Position numbers and translations under genes: made by a program. From Anaerosolibacter sp. (GTDB taxonomy: Bacteria; Bacillota; Clostridia; Peptostreptococcales; Thermotaleaceae), in NCBI RefSeq assembly GCF_029240175.1, contig NZ_JARBTM010000005.1:186001-250000 (forward strand): 64,000 nucleotides of DNA. The letters run 5' to 3'. The notes under the pieces were generated by a model. The model did no database searches. It was not told the DNA's origin and saw nothing but the letters and a program-made list of their open reading frames with translations. Positions 60,764 to 64,000 of this stretch are shown here, piece after piece (the stretch's first letter is position 1; each line of letters begins with the position of its first letter).

Positions 60764-61384
60764 ATGAAGAAGAGATTAATTGTTTCAGTTGTAACATGCA
60801 TGATTTTATTAACTGTAGTGGTAGGAGCTGCAAGTATCAATGGAGATTTTAACGGATTTCCAATCGTAAATGTTCAAGTAAATGGAAAATCTGTAAGCAG
60901 TGAGGTTCCAGGTGTGAATCTTCATGGAAAAACTGTATTGCCAATAAAAGCTGTAGCGGAAACTTTTAATGCAATTGTAGAATGGAATGCAGAAACTTGG
61001 ACTGTAAATCTTGTAAGACCTGAGGTGGATTTGATATTTGCGTCAAATATTGAAGAAGATGAAGATGGTGTGCTTAACATTCAAAATCCTTATAAATATC
61101 AGTCAGTGGGTTCAAATAATTCATTTTACACCTATGTATCGATGTCAGATATGAAGCCAGGAAATTATGAATTTAGAGTAGCTATAGCAGATGAAGATGG
61201 CAATATAATCTATACTACTAGTCCGAGCACTTATGAGGCTGTAGAGAAAGATGATTCTTTCTATATTACAAATTATTTCGAAAATGTTCGTTTTGATAAA
61301 GTAGGAGACTATAAATTTCATTTCCAAATCAGATATGGTAACGAGTTCAAAACCGTACATATAAAAGAAATGTATGTTAGATAA
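60764..61384 (+). CDS. secreted protein with one stalk domain
   Basis: A 206-residue exported protein: signal peptide (KKRLIVSVVTCMILLTVVVGAA), a stalk (copper amine oxidase N-like) domain at about 35-85 (LHGKTVLPIKAVAETFNAIVEW), then a beta-rich domain of 110 residues. GAGGAGG upstream selects the ATG at 60764. Related to the large stalk protein at 53.6 kb only in that domain. Confidence 0.75.
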   Translation: MKKRLIVSVVTCMILLTVVVGAASINGDFNGFPIVNVQVNGKSVSSEVPGVNLHGKTVLPIKAVAETFNAIVEWNAETWTVNLVRPEVDLIFASNIEEDEDGVLNIQNPYKYQSVGSNNSFYTYVSMSDMKPGNYEFRVAIADEDGNIIYTTSPSTYEAVEKDDSFYITNYFENVRFDKVGDYKFHFQIRYGNEFKTVHIKEMYVR

Positions 61385-61401
61385 CGAAAATACTTTATAA
61401 A

Positions 61402-61430
61402 GCAGGGGCTTAGGTTCCTGTCTTTTTTCT
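61402..61430 (+). terminator. terminator after stalk protein
   Basis: GCAGGGGC-type stem pairing with GTTCCTGT, followed by CTTTTTTCTTTTT. Confidence 0.65.
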
Positions 61431-61490
61431 TTTTGTACAGAAATTTTATTTAGTGAAAGAAATATGTTAAATGTATCTTTCACAAAGAGA

Positions 61491-61508
61491 AAAAAAGCCC
61501 TGTAGGGC
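61491..61508 (-). terminator. minus-strand terminator
   Basis: GCCCTACAGGGC followed by a 7-base T run on the minus strand, downstream of the secreted protein at 61.6-62.1 kb. Confidence 0.65.
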
Positions 61509-61603
61509 AGTCATAGGTTAAATGTACCTATACATGCTTTAGGGGGCTATTTTTATTGGATAAACCAACGTAATGAATTTTTTAATACTGAAAGGCCTAC
61601 GTA

Positions 61604-62104
61604 TTATTTTATGACAGCAAAGGTATATACTCCAGCTGTAACGACACTATCTTTTCGATCAATCTCTACAGTCACTGGACCTTGGCCGCTAACACCAACC
61701 TGTACTAGCATTGGAATCTCATAGACTAGGTTCGAAGTACAGTTTTCTGCCGTATTATGAATAGTTACTTCAAGTACATGATCAGTAATCCTTGTGATAG
61801 TTAGATCAGTGTAGTTTCCTTCCATTTCCTCCTCGAAGGTACTGTTAGGGAAATCATACATAGAAAGCCACTCTGCATTCGTAAGTTTAAGCCTAAAAGT
61901 TTGACTTTCGGTTCCAAATTCGAAGATGTTTTCTTCTTCAATATATAACTTAGGGGCTTTTTTAGCAAAGATATACTTGTGGCCTTCGGAGATTTCTTTG
62001 ACTTTATCTACTGAATTGTTAGTTGCAGCATAGCTATCAATAGGCATAAGCACAATACTCAATGTAAAAACAAATACCGCAAGTAAGGAAACGAATCTTT
62101 TCAT
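61604..62104 (-). CDS. secreted protein of unknown function
   Basis: A 166-residue protein with a clear signal peptide (KRFVSLLAVFVFTLSIVLMPIDSYA) and a beta-rich mature part ending GVYTFAVIK. AAGGAGGAT lies upstream. No domain recognised; the sequence pattern is that of a small cell-surface beta-sandwich. Confidence 0.65.
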   Translation of the reverse strand: MKRFVSLLAVFVFTLSIVLMPIDSYAATNNSVDKVKEISEGHKYIFAKKAPKLYIEEENIFEFGTESQTFRLKLTNAEWLSMYDFPNSTFEEEMEGNYTDLTITRITDHVLEVTIHNTAENCTSNLVYEIPMLVQVGVSGQGPVTVEIDRKDSVVTAGVYTFAVIK

Positions 62105-62792
62105 ACTTTTATTTATTTTGTATCCTCCTTAGATTTATTTTAGTCATTTACTCATCAGTAATGACTATTGGCCTAGCTATAGATTTCAAATTTGAAAGGA
62201 TAAGGTAAAATATCAGCTGATAAGAATAGTATATCAAAAAAATATAGAAGTAAAGTTAAAATTTGGAATGTAAATGTAAAATAATCCCATATATCTAGTT
62301 GATATTGACATCTTAGGCAAACCTGTGTGATTGATTATTAGATATGCATTACTGCATTAAATACACCTTCAACGCAAAAGAGTAACATATAATAAATCCT
62401 ACTTTTTTGCCATTCAGGAAATTTATGGAATGTGTAGAAATTAGAACTTGGGTGATAAGCCGCATCTACAGGAGAATAAGAACCAAGATTATTTGGGCCA
62501 TATACAAATGGGATAAATAGTCGCCGTTATAAGGGGGAATAAAATGAAATGGATTATCTTAATAGGTGATGAAAAGTTTATGGACTGAAGTTTGATTTCT
62601 TATAAGGAAAGCAAGACGTAGTCCAACTTGCTTGATTGTAAGAGTGTTAGGTACGCCTTGAATGAAGTAGGGTAGGGTAAAATCCCTGCTTTTTAAATTT
62701 AAGGAGGGAATAAATGGAATGCGTAGAAGTTAGTATTATGAAATTCTAATCAGCATCTGAGATTTTGCGAAATAAATAGGGGGAGAATGGAT
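62105..62792 (+). other. non-coding region with repeats and a gene fragment
   Basis: Contains the second copy of the dispersed repeat (62,349-62,475), a 14-codon remnant (62,544-62,588, MKWIILIGDEKFMD, with AAGGGGGAAT before it) that stops early, and a partial third copy of the repeat near 62,712-62,780 (GGAATGCGTAGAAGTTAG; GCATCTGAGA). No complete gene. Confidence 0.5.
62349..62475 (+). repeat. dispersed intergenic repeat, copy 2
   Basis: Matches the 50.5-kb copy in AAATACACCTT-AACGCAAAA, AGGAAATTTATGGAAT, GTAGAA-TTAGAA and GATAAG-CGCATCT with scattered changes. It precedes the truncated gene at 62,544. Confidence 0.65.
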
Positions 62793-62996
62793 ATGAAGTA
62801 TGTAACCTACATTATTATAGGTTTATTAACTTTTTGGATTGTGGAGTTCTTATCGATAAATGTTGGTCAATCCCTTGGAGCAGGACCGTATGAGATAGGG
62901 CTTGTAATTAGTGCCATATCAATATTGTGTTCGCTGGTAGTAGTGTGTACCTTGATAATAGTAGATACTATAAAAAGTCACACTCAAATAAAATGA
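62793..62996 (+). CDS. small two-pass membrane protein
   Basis: A 67-residue protein with two membrane segments (YIIIGLLTFWIVEFLSI; IGLVISAISILCSLVVVCTLI). The second ATG (62793) is preferred, 9 bases after AGGGGG. Unknown function. Confidence 0.6.
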   Translation: MKYVTYIIIGLLTFWIVEFLSINVGQSLGAGPYEIGLVISAISILCSLVVVCTLIIVDTIKSHTQIK

Positions 62997-63101
62997 ATTT
63001 TCTAGATCAAAAACAAGGCTGTTAATAGTGTACTAAATTACTGTTTCGTCTTGAGTATATAGAAGTTATTGAGCTTAACGATTATTAGAGGAGGCATATA
63101 A

Positions 63102-63497
63102 ATGAAACGAGAATTCTTTTTTTCAACAAAGGATCTTATTATTGAAGATACCAAGTTTCTAGCAATGTATAAGATCATAGACAATAAAAAATGGTGGGAT
63201 TTACCTGGTGGTAGAATGGAATTTGGAGAAAATGCAGAGGAAACTCTAGCTAGAGAGATAAAAGAAGAACTGGGCGTGAAGATTAAACCAATTAAGCTGA
63301 TTGATACATGGAATTATATGCCCAACGAAAAATTTCAAACTATAGGTGTAATATATCATTGTGAAATTATTTCAGGAGAAATTTCTATTTCTGAAGAACA
63401 TGATGGATATGAATGGATTAATATAGATAATATTGAAGAAGTATTTACTAGAGAAGCATTCAGTGAAAGAATGAAATCATGGATTGGAATTCAATAA
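63102..63497 (+). CDS. NUDIX hydrolase
   Basis: A 131-residue NUDIX protein with a complete box (GGRMEFGENAEETLAREIKE then ELG). It differs from the NUDIX protein at 50.0 kb. AGAGGAGGC precedes the ATG. Substrate unknown; nucleotide clean-up or mutT-like role is possible. Confidence 0.9.
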   Translation: MKREFFFSTKDLIIEDTKFLAMYKIIDNKKWWDLPGGRMEFGENAEETLAREIKEELGVKIKPIKLIDTWNYMPNEKFQTIGVIYHCEIISGEISISEEHDGYEWINIDNIEEVFTREAFSERMKSWIGIQ

Positions 63498-63655
63498 TTA
63501 GCAGCAAAATTGTATATAGGCATTATGCCACCTATTAACTCTAATATTAAATAGAATCGATCTAATAGTTTGGTTATCTAATCGTTTACTATGATGAGAC
63601 TCAAAGATCATTAAAATATAAGGACACAATTAAACTGACAAGTGGGGGTAGAATC

Positions 63656-64000
63656 ATGAATCAAGTAAATATAAAGAACATAATAGGAAAATCTTTCAAG
63701 TTATATTCAGAAAAATTTTCCTTATTCACAGGCATTGCCACCGTATCTTTTATTGCTCAGTTGCTTGAGGTTGCAATTACGCATTTAAGGGTAGGGCATG
63801 ATTTTTTATCGATGAAGTCTGTAGGATTTTTTATAGGGATGATTTTCCTTGTGATCGATCTAGCCATGATCATAGTGAGTACCACTGTTATTTCCAAAAG
63901 ATACAATGATGAATATGTTGACCTAAATGAAGCTTTTCTTAGTTGGAGCGGAAGATTAGGAAGGTATATTGGGGTCATGCTGATATTCATTCTTGTAAGT
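63656..64000 (+). CDS. membrane protein, cut by the window end
   Basis: The first 115 residues of a larger frame: MNQVNIKNIIGKSFKLYSEKF..., with membrane segments near 22-38, 62-82 and 105 onward. GTGGGGGTAG precedes the ATG. The pattern resembles multi-pass proteins with a glycerophosphoryl-diester-phosphodiesterase-type membrane domain, but the end is missing. Confidence 0.6.
   Translation, partial: MNQVNIKNIIGKSFKLYSEKFSLFTGIATVSFIAQLLEVAITHLRVGHDFLSMKSVGFFIGMIFLVIDLAMIIVSTTVISKRYNDEYVDLNEAFLSWSGRLGRYIGVMLIFILVS

Overview
The window is AT-rich, densely coded DNA from an endospore-forming Firmicute, most likely a clostridium (Alkaliphilus-like as a guess). Evidence is the cotJ spore-coat operon, a PrsW-type protease, strong AGGAGG ribosome sites, frequent TTG/GTG starts, and a resident phage with PBSX/diffocin-like tail genes. 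No rRNA, tRNA or CRISPR array was found.

Layout. 1-3.8 kb: chromosome (a conserved unknown protein, uracil permease, PrsW, cotJA, cotJB). About 3,900-51,946: a complete ~48-kb contractile-tailed prophage inserted inside cotJC by a large serine recombinase. The two junctions can be read directly. A 12-bp inverted repeat, one arm at each prophage end, lies exactly 9 bp from a GG dinucleotide on both sides, and joining at that GG restores the cotJC frame. About 52-64 kb: the 3' part of cotJC (itself damaged), a relic of a second similar recombinase, two secreted stalk-domain proteins, an intact IS1182-type element, an alpha/beta hydrolase, relics of a phage lysis module, a NUDIX hydrolase and small membrane or secreted proteins.

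Inside the prophage, left to right: integrase; small ribbon-helix-helix protein; membrane protein and ImmA-like protease; a 13-kb defence island; CI-like repressor with a divergent operator/promoter region; early and replication genes; a cargo stretch with YmaF and small minus-strand genes; late regulators, a tyrosine recombinase, terminase, HK97-type portal/protease/capsid, head-tail connectors, sheath, tube, tail-assembly chaperone with a clear -1 frameshift signal, tape measure, baseplate, fibre; lysis genes; and a right-end cargo region.

The defence island (7.4-20.2 kb) lies between the ImmA-like gene and the repressor, which are normally neighbours. It holds (i) a Dcm/McrB/McrC/Vsr cluster resembling LlaJI/BsuMI-type restriction-modification, with two unrecognised partners, (ii) a TPR-cold-shock-domain fusion, (iii) an apparent operon of viroplasmin-RNase HI, RnlA toxin and RnlB antitoxin, and (iv) a coupled SIR2-like/DUF262 gene pair. 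The RNase HI-RnlA-RnlB linkage, the SIR2-DUF262 pair and the cotJC-splitting element are the most interesting content.
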